A stretch of DNA of 64,000 bases from Candidatus Omnitrophota bacterium (GTDB taxonomy: Bacteria; Ratteibacteria; UBA8468; B48-G9; JAFGKM01): positions 121,176 through 185,175 of the forward strand of contig JAMWDI010000002.1 of assembly GCA_023819375.1 (NCBI GenBank), given 5' to 3'. Position 1 is the first letter of the stretch. Each line of letters starts with the position of its first letter. The position numbers and the translations under genes were made by a program. The notes under the pieces were generated by a model. That model was not told the origin of the DNA. It made no database searches and worked only from the letters and a program-made list of their open reading frames with translations. Below are positions 26,099 through 35,422 of the stretch, one piece after another.

Positions 26099-27090
26099 GC
26101 ACTCTCCCTTATTATAATTTCGGGTTCTATCAATATTTCCTCTTCTTTTTTTATCTTTCCATCAATCCATCCAATCAATCTTTCACATGCAATTTCAGAT
26201 ATTTTTTCTATTGGTTGGTGAACTGTTGTTAAAGATGGTTTAATCAATGAAGATAAAAATATATCATCAAATCCACATACAGAAATATCATCTGGAACTT
26301 TTAATCCATTTTCTTCAATTGCTTTAATTGCTCCTATCGCCATTAAGTCATTACCACATACGATTGCATCTACTTTTCTTAATAATTTTTTTGTTAATCT
26401 TTTCCCATTTTCTAATTTATATTCTCCTTCACATAAAATAATTTCCTTATCAATTTTTAGTCCTCTCTCTTTTAAGGCTTTTAAATATCCTTCCAATCTT
26501 TCTTCTGTTGCTCTTAAACTTTTTTCCCCACTTATAAATCCAATCTTTTTCCTTCCTGTCTTAATTAAATAATTTGTTATTTTATATGTTCCACTTACAT
26601 TATTTACACTTATAACATCAACTTTAAGTCCATAATTCTTCTTACCTGTAAAAACGATCTTTATCCCATTATTCAGCATCCTTGTAAAAATTGGAACTAA
26701 ACAACTGTCATCTTCACCCTCACAAGTTCCAATAATAACTCCTGCAACTCTCTCTCTTTCAAACATTTCCAAAATACTTTTTTCCTCATCAACATAACCA
26801 TAAGAATTTCCTAAAATTAGGTAATAATTTCTTTCTTTCAAATAATCATGAATAACTTTAATTTTAAGAGAATATATGGGATTTAATACATCAGGAACTA
26901 TAAGGCCTATTTTTTTTGTATTCAATTTTTTTAAATATACTGCCCTATTATCAGGAACAAAATTTTCTTTTTCTATTATTTTTAAAATTTTCTCTTTTGT
27001 TGAAATTCTTACAGGACCATTATTTAAAACTCTTGACACCGTTGCTGGTGAAACTCCTGCTTTTTTTGCTATATCGTATATAGTTACCAT
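26095..27090 (-). CDS. LacI-family transcriptional regulator
   Basis: 331 residues, typical LacI/GalR length. The N-terminal helix-turn-helix is MVTIYDIAKKAGVSPATVSRVLN and the hinge follows. The periplasmic-binding-like domain begins KKIGLIVPDVLNPIYSLK, with DAIVCGNDLMAIGAIKAIEENGLKVPDDISVCGFDD near 225-260 and LTTVHQPIEKISEIACERL. It heads the long minus-strand operon and probably senses a sugar derived from the substrates of the downstream enzymes. Operator-like palindromes lie directly upstream, including one starting next to its ATG, so autoregulation is likely. Confidence 0.94.
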   Translation of the reverse strand: MVTIYDIAKKAGVSPATVSRVLNNGPVRISTKEKILKIIEKENFVPDNRAVYLKKLNTKKIGLIVPDVLNPIYSLKIKVIHDYLKERNYYLILGNSYGYVDEEKSILEMFERERVAGVIIGTCEGEDDSCLVPIFTRMLNNGIKIVFTGKKNYGLKVDVISVNNVSGTYKITNYLIKTGRKKIGFISGEKSLRATEERLEGYLKALKERGLKIDKEIILCEGEYKLENGKRLTKKLLRKVDAIVCGNDLMAIGAIKAIEENGLKVPDDISVCGFDDIFLSSLIKPSLTTVHQPIEKISEIACERLIGWIDGKIKKEEEILIEPEIIIRESA

Positions 27091-27106
27091 TTGAAATTGA
27101 TTTCAA
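27091..27106. promoter_or_regulatory. LacI-type operator O1
   Basis: TTGAAATTGATTTCAA has arms TTGAAA/TTTCAA around four central bases. It lies immediately upstream of the lacI start codon and downstream of the likely -10, where binding would block transcription. A near-identical copy at 27157 supports it as a real site. Confidence 0.65.
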
Positions 27107-27121
27107 TCTCTTTTATTATAA

Positions 27122-27150
27122 AATTTAAAACATAAAAAATTTTTTGTCAA
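27122..27150 (-). promoter_or_regulatory. Putative lacI operon promoter
   Basis: On the minus strand an exact TTGACA (27145-27150) is followed after 17 bp by TAAATT (27122-27127), four of six to consensus. The start would be near 27115, placing operator O1 at about +10 to +25 and O2 just upstream of the -35. The -10 is weak, so the exact hexamer is uncertain. Confidence 0.45.
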
Positions 27151-27156
27151 GTTTTT

Positions 27157-27172
27157 TTGAAACTGATTTCAA
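27157..27172. promoter_or_regulatory. LacI-type operator O2
   Basis: TTGAAACTGATTTCAA differs from O1 at a single central base. It lies upstream of the putative -35, 66 bp from O1, a spacing that could allow looping with O1. A looser relative with arms ATTGAA/TTCAAT sits at 27221-27237. Confidence 0.6.
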
Positions 27173-27249
27173 TTTTTAAAATTAATTTGTAAATCCAAAC
27201 CTATAGCATTTAACACTTTAATTGAAATCCATTCAATTTATGATATAAA

Positions 27250-30200
27250 TTATTTCTTTTCAATTATTATTATAAACCTTACACTTTCCGGCTTTATTTC
27301 AAACTTCAATCCATTTTCATAAACTTCTCTTGTTCCTAAATCTCTTAATGTTACCTTATCTTTGTTTAATCCTATTTTTTCCCAATCAATCCTAACTTCT
27401 ACTTCTTTTTTTTCTTTGCCTACATTTCCAACTATCAAAAGCAATCTTCTGTTTTTTTTATCCATATAATAACTACTTTTTATATATTTTTCTACATATT
27501 CATCCTCTGGTAAAAACTTTATTATATTTTTATTTCTCCAAAAACCATAAAATTCTCCATTTGTAGCAAAATCTACAAGTGCAGGATAATATATATGACA
27601 TATACTTCTTATATACCGATCTCCTCCTTCTCTGTAAGGATCAAAAATTCCATCTTTTATTAAAGGATATAGTTCTATAACATGTGTTTGTGTTAAAGGT
27701 ATTCCATCACCTGAAAGCAAATTCCAGGGAGCAAGGCCACTTCCATAAGATGGAATACCAAATATAAAATATGAATAATGTGTTAAATATTTATCTTCAG
27801 ATAACCAGTCCCCTATTGGTTTTGTATTTTTTTGTGTATAAAATGTTTCATATTCTCCTGTCACAAAATAATCACAAAAACTATCCGCTGAAAGAATTGA
27901 CCCACATGATGTATGATTTTTGTATAAACCACCAGGATAAAATATGTGAAATAGATTGTATATCCTTCTATTCATTTCTCTATATGCAAGTATTGGCCAA
28001 GTGCCTTGTAAATTCCCTTTCTCATCTATCCATCCACATCCATGTTCTATATCCTTACATATCATAACTTCTCCATAATCATTATGTATACCAACTGGGA
28101 AATTATATCTTTTTATTATCTGCTCTATACTCCAAACAAAGAAATCCCTTCCAGGACCGTTTGGACATAAAACATAATTGTTTATACTCATTCTTAATGG
28201 TTTTAATGTTATTTCCTCTCCAAAATCATTCCAATATGGATCCTCTGGCGAGATATTTTTTAAGTAATATCCTCCAACCATACAGTTTATATTCTTTATT
28301 TTTTCAATCCACAACTTAGCATTTATTTCTCTCTGTTTATCTTCTGGTAACCACCAACATCCAAAAGAACCTCTATGCCAGTAGTGAGAATGGAAAATTT
28401 TAACACCAAGTGCTTTAGCAAGTTGAAATCTATCCTTTTCTGAACTTATTGATAATTTTATTCCATTTCCATAAATTCCTTTTACAAACTCTGCCCATAG
28501 ATCTACCCAACAACCTGTTTCTCCTGAAAGACCTGATATTTTTTCTGCTTTTGTCTGTAAGTAGTCATTAGGAATAAATTTTTCATCAAAATGATCTACT
28601 ATTAAACTATTTTTATCATTTTTTGCTTTATTTGGATAACTTATATCTCCTTTTTCTCTTGACACTCTAAATTCATCTATTATTATCTGAGTATTCCCAC
28701 CTATAAATAGAAAGTTGCTTGACTTTTCAAGTCCTTCTAAACTTACCTGTATTTCTTTTTCCCCAAGTTTTTCTCCATTCCCATATAGATAAAATTTATT
28801 TTTTTCCCAGCTTACCCCTATATGATTAAATTCTCCTTTTTTCCAATTAGTAAATTTAACAGGAAATCTATCTATTTTACTTCCATCAAAATTTATTAAT
28901 TCTAAAGAAACATCTTCTTTTTCAAAATCTTGACTTTTTAAAACTAATTTTAAACCTCTATCTTCTCTCCCTAAATCTATATATAAAATGTCAAGATCGT
29001 TCTGGGGACTTTCTATAGTAGGTTTTATATATCCCTCTATTGTCCCTTTCTCTGGATTTATATTACCTTTCAATGGATAAACGCATACAACTCCATAATT
29101 ATAAAATTTAGGTGCTTTCCTTCCATAAAACCAAAAACTTAGGTTTCTTTTTCCCCCTTGATATTTTTCCATATCTTTAAGATTAAAGTTTTTATCCCCA
29201 AAGTTAAACGAATAAACCATTCTTATATCTTTCCAGAAACTATAATTTCTCGGGTCTCTTACTGGTGTTGGCATTAATCCGAAACCATATTCTTCTTTTC
29301 CTTCTATATCTTTCTTTTCATCTATAAAATTTATCCTCAAAACAATCTTTTCCTTTTCTGGTATTATTTCTATCCTCTCATTATCATTTTTGTTTTTCCA
29401 ATATTTAAAACTCTCACAACTCCATTCAAGTCCTCCTTTATCTATATCTCCTATCCAAACACATGGATAAAATGGAATTTTTGTTAATTCTTTTGGAATT
29501 TTACCTTTTAGCACTTTACTACCTCTTACTATATCTGGAGCAAATGCATGATAGTAAACTCCTATATCTTTCTTATATGGAATTTCAAGATATAATTTAT
29601 CTATACTTGTTTTCTTTGTAAATTTAATCTTTGTCCATAAAAGTCCATCAAATTCTATAAAACTCTCTATTTCTCCTTCTGCATCTCCTGCTTTAAATTT
29701 ACCTTTCATGTCTATTCTTTCGGATTTTATTTTTCTGTTTATTTTCTCTACTTTTACTTCCCTTTTCTTCCCTTCTTGCTCTATATACAAACTAATCCTT
29801 CCACTTAATATTTCATTGCCAAATAAACTTATAACTTGTTCTGGTAAAAAATTGCCTTTTATAATATATCCCTGACCAAATGTAAATGTTATCCTTTCTC
29901 CTCTAACTTCGATTGGCTTAAATGGTTCTGGTATTTTTTCTGAATAACCTGATTTCTTTATATACCACTCTGGTATTTCTGGTATCTTTAGTCCTGTTGT
30001 CTTTTTTATATCTTTTGATTCTATCGTAATCAAATATTCTCCAGGTTTATAATCTTTACAATCAATCTCAAAAACTACTTCTTCTTTTGCTTTCTTCTTT
30101 ATGTTTTCTTTCAAAATGTTGTTATTCAAGTCTAATAATCTAAATTTAACTTCCTCTCCTTCTTTAATCGTATATTCTTTAACTTTTATATATATTTTTC

Positions 30201-31317
30201 CTTTCGTTAACATCCTTTTAACTATCTCCATCCTTATCGGTTCCTCTTCATAATATAAAGATGGATAGATAAAACTCAATAATTTTTGGGTATTAGATAA
30301 AACCTCACTGTATACTATATTTTTATCATTTATTCTTACAGGTTGGATTAATAAGATATTTATACTCTCTCCCTGCTTTATAATTTTGCTTTCCTTCCAT
30401 ACTTTTCCTTTCTCTTTTGAATATACAAATGTTTCTTCTTCAAATGCATATCCTGCTTTTATATCTGGAAATCTCACCTTACTATCTCCTGTCTTGTCTA
30501 TTGGACATATTCCTGAATCTATTTCTATCTTTAAATCTTCTTCTCCTATATTCTTTATCTCTTGTTTTAATACTATCCTATTTTTCAAAATTGAATATAC
30601 TGAATAAATCCTTAGTTTCTTTGTAAAATATAAATCTCCATATGTATTCGGATTAAAAAACCAACCTCCTACAAAGGTCAATGAAGAACGAGAATAATTT
30701 GGTTGATACCTACATACACTAAACTTCCATACCTGACCTTCTTCTGGCTTTTCTACTCCTAAATCTTTAAACGAAATACTTATCTCTCCTTCCCAATAAT
30801 CATCTGTTATATTTGTTTTATATCTCCAATTACCATCCCATCCCTTATCCCATTTCCATTCTTCCCCTTGAGTTCCATCAAATATGGCACCAATTGGATT
30901 TCCTACAAAGAAATAATGTTTTCCTGTTGGGGTATTTAAAAATATCTCTATACTCTCTTCTTTAGTTAAATTCACATCTCTTTCTTCAGGTTTTGTTGAA
31001 TAAATTAATGGGACTCCTTTTATCCTATGGCATCTAAATCCCAGGTAAAAATTAGTATCATCCCATTTTAAATAAGTAATTGTTTGACTTGGAATGGCAT
31101 AATATAGAGGAATAACTTTTTTCCATTCTTCTCCCATATAAAAATTATTCATAAATCCACTATATACACTAGCATCTTCCCATTCTTTTTTATCTATCTT
31201 ACCGTCTATACTTACTTCCTTACCATAACTTGTCGTAAATACTGGAAATTTAAAATCCTCAGAAAAAGAAAATAAAATATGTAATACAAAAATTGGGCAG
31301 ATAAATTTATTTCTCAT
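27250..31317 (-). CDS. Large secreted multidomain protein with CBM9-like and glycosidase-like regions (DUF6067-like)
   Basis: 1355 residues. A signal peptide (FICPIFVLHILFSFS) leads to a CBM9-like domain (VSIDGKIDKKEWEDAS, KEESIEIFLNTPTGKHYFFVGN, about 25-235). Several beta domains follow, then a LamG/concanavalin-like module (about 765-905: FIGGNTQIIIDEFRVSREKGD). The C-terminal 400 residues resemble a glycosidase-type barrel (KIFHSHYWHRGSFGCWW, PVGIHNDYGEVMICKD), followed by a beta tail. It is inferred to act on or bind extracellular polysaccharide. It is the second gene after the pseudopilin at 31356 and is not recognised as a characterised enzyme. Confidence 0.7.
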   Translation of the reverse strand: MRNKFICPIFVLHILFSFSEDFKFPVFTTSYGKEVSIDGKIDKKEWEDASVYSGFMNNFYMGEEWKKVIPLYYAIPSQTITYLKWDDTNFYLGFRCHRIKGVPLIYSTKPEERDVNLTKEESIEIFLNTPTGKHYFFVGNPIGAIFDGTQGEEWKWDKGWDGNWRYKTNITDDYWEGEISISFKDLGVEKPEEGQVWKFSVCRYQPNYSRSSLTFVGGWFFNPNTYGDLYFTKKLRIYSVYSILKNRIVLKQEIKNIGEEDLKIEIDSGICPIDKTGDSKVRFPDIKAGYAFEEETFVYSKEKGKVWKESKIIKQGESINILLIQPVRINDKNIVYSEVLSNTQKLLSFIYPSLYYEEEPIRMEIVKRMLTKGKIYIKVKEYTIKEGEEVKFRLLDLNNNILKENIKKKAKEEVVFEIDCKDYKPGEYLITIESKDIKKTTGLKIPEIPEWYIKKSGYSEKIPEPFKPIEVRGERITFTFGQGYIIKGNFLPEQVISLFGNEILSGRISLYIEQEGKKREVKVEKINRKIKSERIDMKGKFKAGDAEGEIESFIEFDGLLWTKIKFTKKTSIDKLYLEIPYKKDIGVYYHAFAPDIVRGSKVLKGKIPKELTKIPFYPCVWIGDIDKGGLEWSCESFKYWKNKNDNERIEIIPEKEKIVLRINFIDEKKDIEGKEEYGFGLMPTPVRDPRNYSFWKDIRMVYSFNFGDKNFNLKDMEKYQGGKRNLSFWFYGRKAPKFYNYGVVCVYPLKGNINPEKGTIEGYIKPTIESPQNDLDILYIDLGREDRGLKLVLKSQDFEKEDVSLELINFDGSKIDRFPVKFTNWKKGEFNHIGVSWEKNKFYLYGNGEKLGEKEIQVSLEGLEKSSNFLFIGGNTQIIIDEFRVSREKGDISYPNKAKNDKNSLIVDHFDEKFIPNDYLQTKAEKISGLSGETGCWVDLWAEFVKGIYGNGIKLSISSEKDRFQLAKALGVKIFHSHYWHRGSFGCWWLPEDKQREINAKLWIEKIKNINCMVGGYYLKNISPEDPYWNDFGEEITLKPLRMSINNYVLCPNGPGRDFFVWSIEQIIKRYNFPVGIHNDYGEVMICKDIEHGCGWIDEKGNLQGTWPILAYREMNRRIYNLFHIFYPGGLYKNHTSCGSILSADSFCDYFVTGEYETFYTQKNTKPIGDWLSEDKYLTHYSYFIFGIPSYGSGLAPWNLLSGDGIPLTQTHVIELYPLIKDGIFDPYREGGDRYIRSICHIYYPALVDFATNGEFYGFWRNKNIIKFLPEDEYVEKYIKSSYYMDKKNRRLLLIVGNVGKEKKEVEVRIDWEKIGLNKDKVTLRDLGTREVYENGLKFEIKPESVRFIIIIEKK

Positions 31318-31355
31318 TTTTTATCCTTTTTAAAACCATTGTCTTTAAAAATTTC

Positions 31356-32033
31356 TTATTCATATCCCCATTTTTCAGCCCAGTCCTTTTTGTAATTTGG
31401 ATTAGTTGGCCAAACATAGCCAGAACCGAATGAATTAAAATCTGGATTCTTTATCCATTCAGCATGAGCATCAAGATAACAAACATTAAATCCATTTGTA
31501 TGTCTCATATCAATTCTATATTCAGAAGCATATCCTATGTAGGTCCATTCACCTTCATAACCTATAGGTCCTGAATCACCAAATAAAATAACTTTTGATA
31601 TATCTCTTAATTTCTTTTTGCTTGTATTCATTCCATACTTTGCTGAAAGATTTGTTGAGGCTAAACTTGAATTTATACCATAAAAAAAATAAATATTTGC
31701 TTTCTGGGATTGCTTTAAAGAAGGACACCTCAATTTGGCCCACTCTATTGCTTTATAATATTCAGGCCAAACAGGAAGTTTTTTTATGTTCAAATAAGAA
31801 GAAAGGAATGCCGGCCAACTACCAATTCCTGCTGTATATCCAGGAGTTCCATATTCCCAATCCTGAACATACATTAAGTAAGCCAATCCAATCTGTTTTA
31901 GATTTCCTATACATGTTGTTTGTCTTGCTTTTTCTCTCGCTTTACTTAAGACTGGTAGTAAAATTGCTGCAAGAATTGCTATTATCGCTACTACAACTAA
32001 AAGTTCTATTAATGTGAAACCATCCTTTTTCAT
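31356..32033 (-). CDS. Prepilin-type protein (DUF1559-like)
   Basis: About 225 residues from the ATG at 32033, which follows a GGGGGGTGG Shine-Dalgarno; the longer frame from 32057 is less likely. The N-terminus [20 protein letters not shown] is a classic prepilin leader and stalk, then [25 protein letters not shown] as in the pseudopilin at 23811. The usual H-X9-DG tail reads H-X9-DA here ([18 protein letters not shown]). The gene is followed by the 1355-residue secreted protein, and a near-consensus promoter lies about 100 bp upstream. Confidence 0.92.
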   Translation of the reverse strand: MKKDGFTLIELLVVVAIIAILAAILLPVLSKAREKARQTTCIGNLKQIGLAYLMYVQDWEYGTPGYTAGIGSWPAFLSSYLNIKKLPVWPEYYKAIEWAKLRCPSLKQSQKANIYFFYGINSSLASTNLSAKYGMNTSKKKLRDISKVILFGDSGPIGYEGEWTYIGYASEYRIDMRHTNGFNVCYLDAHAEWIKNPDFNSFGSGYVWPTNPNYKKDWAEKWGYE

Positions 32034-32135
32034 AATTTCCACCCCCCCTTTTTTCATTACATATTTTCTTTTTCTGTCACTGTTTTCCTTTCTATAAATA
32101 AATTCTTTTTTATTTTAAATGCTTTTTATACATTT

Positions 32136-32163
32136 ATTATACATATATTTTCATTTTTGTCAA
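32136..32163 (-). promoter_or_regulatory. Sigma70-type promoter of the pseudopilin operon
   Basis: On the minus strand TTGACA (32158-32163), a 16-bp spacer and TATAAT (32136-32141) match consensus in all twelve positions. The start near 32129 leaves a 5' untranslated region of about 96 bases before the pseudopilin ATG. The rest of the gap up to the tRNA (32164-32308) shows no gene. Confidence 0.75.
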
Positions 32164-32308
32164 ATTCTTCTCTTCAAAATTTATAAACAAATCCCACCTT
32201 CCGAGCCCCGTCCTCCGAGTAAATATTTAGGCATTCTTAGAATGAGGGATGGATACTTAGGAAAGATGTAAAAAGAATTCCTTTTGGAAAGTGTTAAAAA
32301 TATAAAAA

Positions 32309-32382
32309 TGGGCGGTACAGGACTTGAACCTGTGACCTCCACGATGTCAACGTGGCACTCTAACCAACTGAGCTAACCGCCC
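32309..32382 (-). tRNA. tRNA-Val (anticodon GAC)
   Basis: The minus strand folds into a complete cloverleaf of 74 nt. The acceptor is GGGCGGT/ACCGCCC with discriminator A, the D arm TTAGCTCAGTTGGTTAGAG, and the anticodon arm CCACG-TTGACAT-CGTGG gives anticodon GAC. The T arm contains GGTTCAAGTCC. CCA is not encoded. T-rich DNA follows at once and could end transcription. The gene stands alone, with its own consensus promoter just upstream. Confidence 0.96.
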
Positions 32383-32392
32383 TTTATATATA

Positions 32393-32421
32393 ATTATACA
32401 GGTTCAATTTTTTTTTGTCAA
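32393..32421 (-). promoter_or_regulatory. tRNA-Val promoter, exact consensus
   Basis: On the minus strand TTGACA (32416-32421), a 17-bp spacer and TATAAT (32393-32398) match the consensus perfectly. The start would fall at about 32386, a few bases before the mature tRNA 5' end at 32382. Confidence 0.8.
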
Positions 32422-32465
32422 TTTATTAAAATCTTGAAAAATCATTTAAAAGATTTGAAGTCACA

Positions 32466-32474
32466 TGATATAAT
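32466..32474 (+). promoter_or_regulatory. Extended -10 promoter, probably leaderless transcript
   Basis: TGATATAAT is a perfect extended -10 (TGnTATAAT). It ends eight bases before the ATG at 32483, so transcription would begin almost at the start codon. No Shine-Dalgarno precedes the ATG, which fits leaderless translation. No good -35 is seen, as is common with extended -10 sites. Confidence 0.5.
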
Positions 32475-32482
32475 TTTAAAAT

Positions 32483-33553
32483 ATGGGAAAAAATATTTTT
32501 ATTGCTGCAACAAGACAAAATGATGGTAAAACAGTCATAAGCATTGGACTTTTTCTTGCTCTTAAAAAATATGTTGATAAAATTGGATTCATAAAACCTG
32601 TGGGTCAGAAATATCTTATTGTTGATGGGAAAAAAGTAGATAAAGATGCTGTTCTTTTAAAAAAAATATGTAATTTAGAGGATAACCTTGAAGATATGAA
32701 TCCTGTGGCTATTGAAGAGGGTTTTACAAAAAATTATCTTGAAAACCCAAATAAAGAAGAACTTGTCAATAAAATTTTGAAGAGTTATGGAAAAATTTCT
32801 GAAAATAAGGATTTAATTTTAATTGAAGGAACAGGACATGCAGGAGTGGGTTCTATCTTTGATTTAAACAATGCTGAAGTTGCAAAAATATTAAATGCTC
32901 CTGTTATAATAATTTCTATTGGAGGAATTGGAAGACCTGCTGATGAAATAAGTTTGAATTTATCTCTTTTTAAAGAAAAAGGAGTGAAGGTTAAAGGAAT
33001 AATTATTAATAAAGTCCAGGAAGAAAAGAAAGAAATAGTTGAAAAATATTTGAACATCTTTTTCTCAAAAATGAACTTAAAACTTCTTGGTCTTATCCCA
33101 TTTGTTCCTGATTTAACTTATCCGAATTTATTACAAATATGTGAGGTAGTAAATGGAAAAATTCTTGCAGGAATGAACAAAATGAATGAAAAAATAAAAA
33201 ATGTTGTTGTTGGGGCTATGACTCCAAGACATGCTCTTGACCATTTTAAACCTGATTCACTTTTGATAACTCCAGGTGACAGGGAAGATATAATACTTGC
33301 AGCCCTTTCTACTTCAATACAGAATTTAATTAAAGGAATTGTTTTAACGGGTGATTTATATCCCCATAAAACAATACTTGATTTAATTAGAAAATATGAA
33401 TTTCCTACAATTGTTGCTCCTGAAGGTACCTATGAAGTTGCCTCTAAAATAAATGACCTTGTTGTTAAACTTACAGAAAATGATGCTGATAAAATTGAAA
33501 TTGCTAAAAATCTTATTGAAAAAAATATAAACATAGAAGAAATTTTAAAATGA
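32483..33553 (+). CDS. BioD-like P-loop ATPase with DRTGG domain
   Basis: 356 residues. The N-terminal half is a dethiobiotin-synthetase/cobyrinate-synthase-like P-loop domain (FIAATRQNDGKTVISIGL, with the GKT loop at about 14-16; LILIEGTGHAGVGSIFDL). The C-terminal half is a DRTGG domain (about 215-330), with PDSLLITPGDREDIILAAL. This architecture occurs beside or fused to phosphotransacetylase and in stand-alone regulators. It is the first gene of a cassette with a corrinoid activator and CooC, so a role in C1/acetyl-CoA metabolism is inferred. Its stop overlaps the next start by 4 bp. Confidence 0.8.
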   Translation: MGKNIFIAATRQNDGKTVISIGLFLALKKYVDKIGFIKPVGQKYLIVDGKKVDKDAVLLKKICNLEDNLEDMNPVAIEEGFTKNYLENPNKEELVNKILKSYGKISENKDLILIEGTGHAGVGSIFDLNNAEVAKILNAPVIIISIGGIGRPADEISLNLSLFKEKGVKVKGIIINKVQEEKKEIVEKYLNIFFSKMNLKLLGLIPFVPDLTYPNLLQICEVVNGKILAGMNKMNEKIKNVVVGAMTPRHALDHFKPDSLLITPGDREDIILAALSTSIQNLIKGIVLTGDLYPHKTILDLIRKYEFPTIVAPEGTYEVASKINDLVVKLTENDADKIEIAKNLIEKNINIEEILK

Positions 33554-35421
33554 AAGAATACTGTGTTTTAACAATCTATCCTTCAGGGAAAAAAATTATA
33601 GTTAGAAAAGGAACAGATATTTTATCAGGACTTATTAAAGGAAATATTTTTATTTCCTCAAGTTGTGGAGGAAAAGGTATTTGTGGTAGATGTAAAGTTA
33701 AAATTTTAAAAGGTGAATTTTATTCTGAACCAACTGGTAAAATTACTAATGAAGAAAAAGAAAAAAATATTTATCTTGCCTGTAGAACATCTGTTCTTGG
33801 AAATCTTGAAATTGAAATTCTACCTGAAACTATTATTCCCCAAAAGGTTGAAGAAAAAGTTTTTGAAAAAGGCGAAGAATTTGAGAGAGAAAGATATAAT
33901 ATTAAAGAATTTTTCAATTTTTCTCCTATTGTTAAAAAAATATTTCTTAGATTACCAAAACCTGATTTTAATGATACATTAAGTGATTACGAAAGGTTGA
34001 TAAGGAGTTTGAGAAAAATAGATAATAAAAAAAATTTCACTATTGATTTACATAATTTAAGAAAATTGCCAAATATCCTGAGAAATAGTTTTTGGGAAAT
34101 CACAGTTAGTTATGTAGATAAGAAAGAAATAAATGAAATTATAAATATTGAACCTGGTGATACATCTAAAAAAAACTATGGCATTGCTGTTGATGTAGGA
34201 ACCACAACAATTTCTGCAAGTTTGGTTGATTTAAATAAAGGAGAAATATTGAAAACAGAAATTACATTTAACAGACAGGCAAGTTTTGGAGATGATATAA
34301 TTTCCAGAATTGTTTTTGCAGAAAAAAAAGACGGATTAGAAAAGTTACATCATGTTGTAACAGAAACAATAAATGAATTAATACTAAATTTATGTGAAAG
34401 TTGTGATATATCTATAAATGATATTACTTCTGTCATTATTTCAGGTAATATGACGATGGTTCATCTTCTTTTAAAAATTAATCCATCCTTTTTAAGAAAA
34501 GAGCCATATATTCCATCTGCAAATATTTTTCCTGTTTTTAAAAGTGCCGATGTGGGGATAAGAATAAACCCAAATGGAATTTTAGGAATAGTTCCTGGGG
34601 GCTATCCATATGTTGGAGGAGATATAACTTCTGGAATAATTGTATCTAATATTTATAAAGAAGAAAATCTTACTCTTTTTGTTGATATAGGAACAAATGG
34701 CGAAATAGTAGTTGGGAATAAAGATTTTCTTGTCTGCTGTTCTGCTTCTGCTGGTCCATGTTTTGAAGGAAGTGGAGTTAAAAATGGAGTAAGAGCAGTA
34801 AAAGGAGCAATTCAAAAAGTTAAAATAGAAAATGGAAACGTTTATTTTGAAACAATTGGAAATGTAGAACCGATTGGGATATGTGGATCTGGATATATAG
34901 AACTTTTAAGTGAGCTATGTAAAAATGGAATAATAGACAGAAGTGGAATATTTATAGGTGAAAACGAAAGAATTATTGAAGATGAAGGGATGAAGGAATT
35001 TGTTGTTGCTGTGAAAAATAATGGTGAAAAAATCGTAATAACGCAGGCAGACATTGATAATCTTATAAGAGCAAAGGGGGCCATTTATTCTGCCATGTCA
35101 ACTATTTTAAAAACATTGGAAATGAAATTTGAAGATATTAAAAAATTTTATATTGCAGGAGGGTTTGGAAGTCATATAAATATTGAGAAAGCAATAGAAA
35201 TAGGACTTTTACCTGATTTGCCTGTTGAAAGATTTAAATTTTTAGGAAATACCTCTTTACTTGGTGCTGAAGGATATCTTTTGAGTGACGAATTTAGAAA
35301 TTTATCAGAAGAAATAATAAAAAAACTTACTTATATTGACCTTTCAAGAAGTCCTATTTATATGGAAGAATATTTAAAAGCACTTTTCATACCACATACT
35401 GATTTTTTAAAAAAGGAATAA
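33550..35421 (+). CDS. RACE-type reductive activator of corrinoid proteins (2Fe-2S + ASKHA ATPase)
   Basis: 623 residues. The N-terminal plant-type ferredoxin domain has SSCGGKGICGRCKVKIL plus a later cysteine (IYLACRT), giving four cysteines for a 2Fe-2S cluster (about 38-78). A linker leads to an ASKHA actin-like ATPase domain starting GIAVDVGTTTISASLVDL (about 213), with SGNMTMVHLLL, VDIGTNGEIVVG and YIAGGFGSHINIEKA. Such RACE proteins (COG3894/DUF4445) reactivate cobalt in corrinoid methyltransferases or the corrinoid iron-sulfur protein. Pairing with CooC supports the Wood-Ljungdahl pathway, although core acs/cdh genes are not in the window. Confidence 0.9.
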   Translation: MKEYCVLTIYPSGKKIIVRKGTDILSGLIKGNIFISSSCGGKGICGRCKVKILKGEFYSEPTGKITNEEKEKNIYLACRTSVLGNLEIEILPETIIPQKVEEKVFEKGEEFERERYNIKEFFNFSPIVKKIFLRLPKPDFNDTLSDYERLIRSLRKIDNKKNFTIDLHNLRKLPNILRNSFWEITVSYVDKKEINEIINIEPGDTSKKNYGIAVDVGTTTISASLVDLNKGEILKTEITFNRQASFGDDIISRIVFAEKKDGLEKLHHVVTETINELILNLCESCDISINDITSVIISGNMTMVHLLLKINPSFLRKEPYIPSANIFPVFKSADVGIRINPNGILGIVPGGYPYVGGDITSGIIVSNIYKEENLTLFVDIGTNGEIVVGNKDFLVCCSASAGPCFEGSGVKNGVRAVKGAIQKVKIENGNVYFETIGNVEPIGICGSGYIELLSELCKNGIIDRSGIFIGENERIIEDEGMKEFVVAVKNNGEKIVITQADIDNLIRAKGAIYSAMSTILKTLEMKFEDIKKFYIAGGFGSHINIEKAIEIGLLPDLPVERFKFLGNTSLLGAEGYLLSDEFRNLSEEIIKKLTYIDLSRSPIYMEEYLKALFIPHTDFLKKE

Positions 35422-35422
35422 A

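Noticed and set aside
32232-32244. CATTCT-T-AGAATG near the tRNA
   Set aside because: A one-base loop and no associated gene or promoter make it likely chance.
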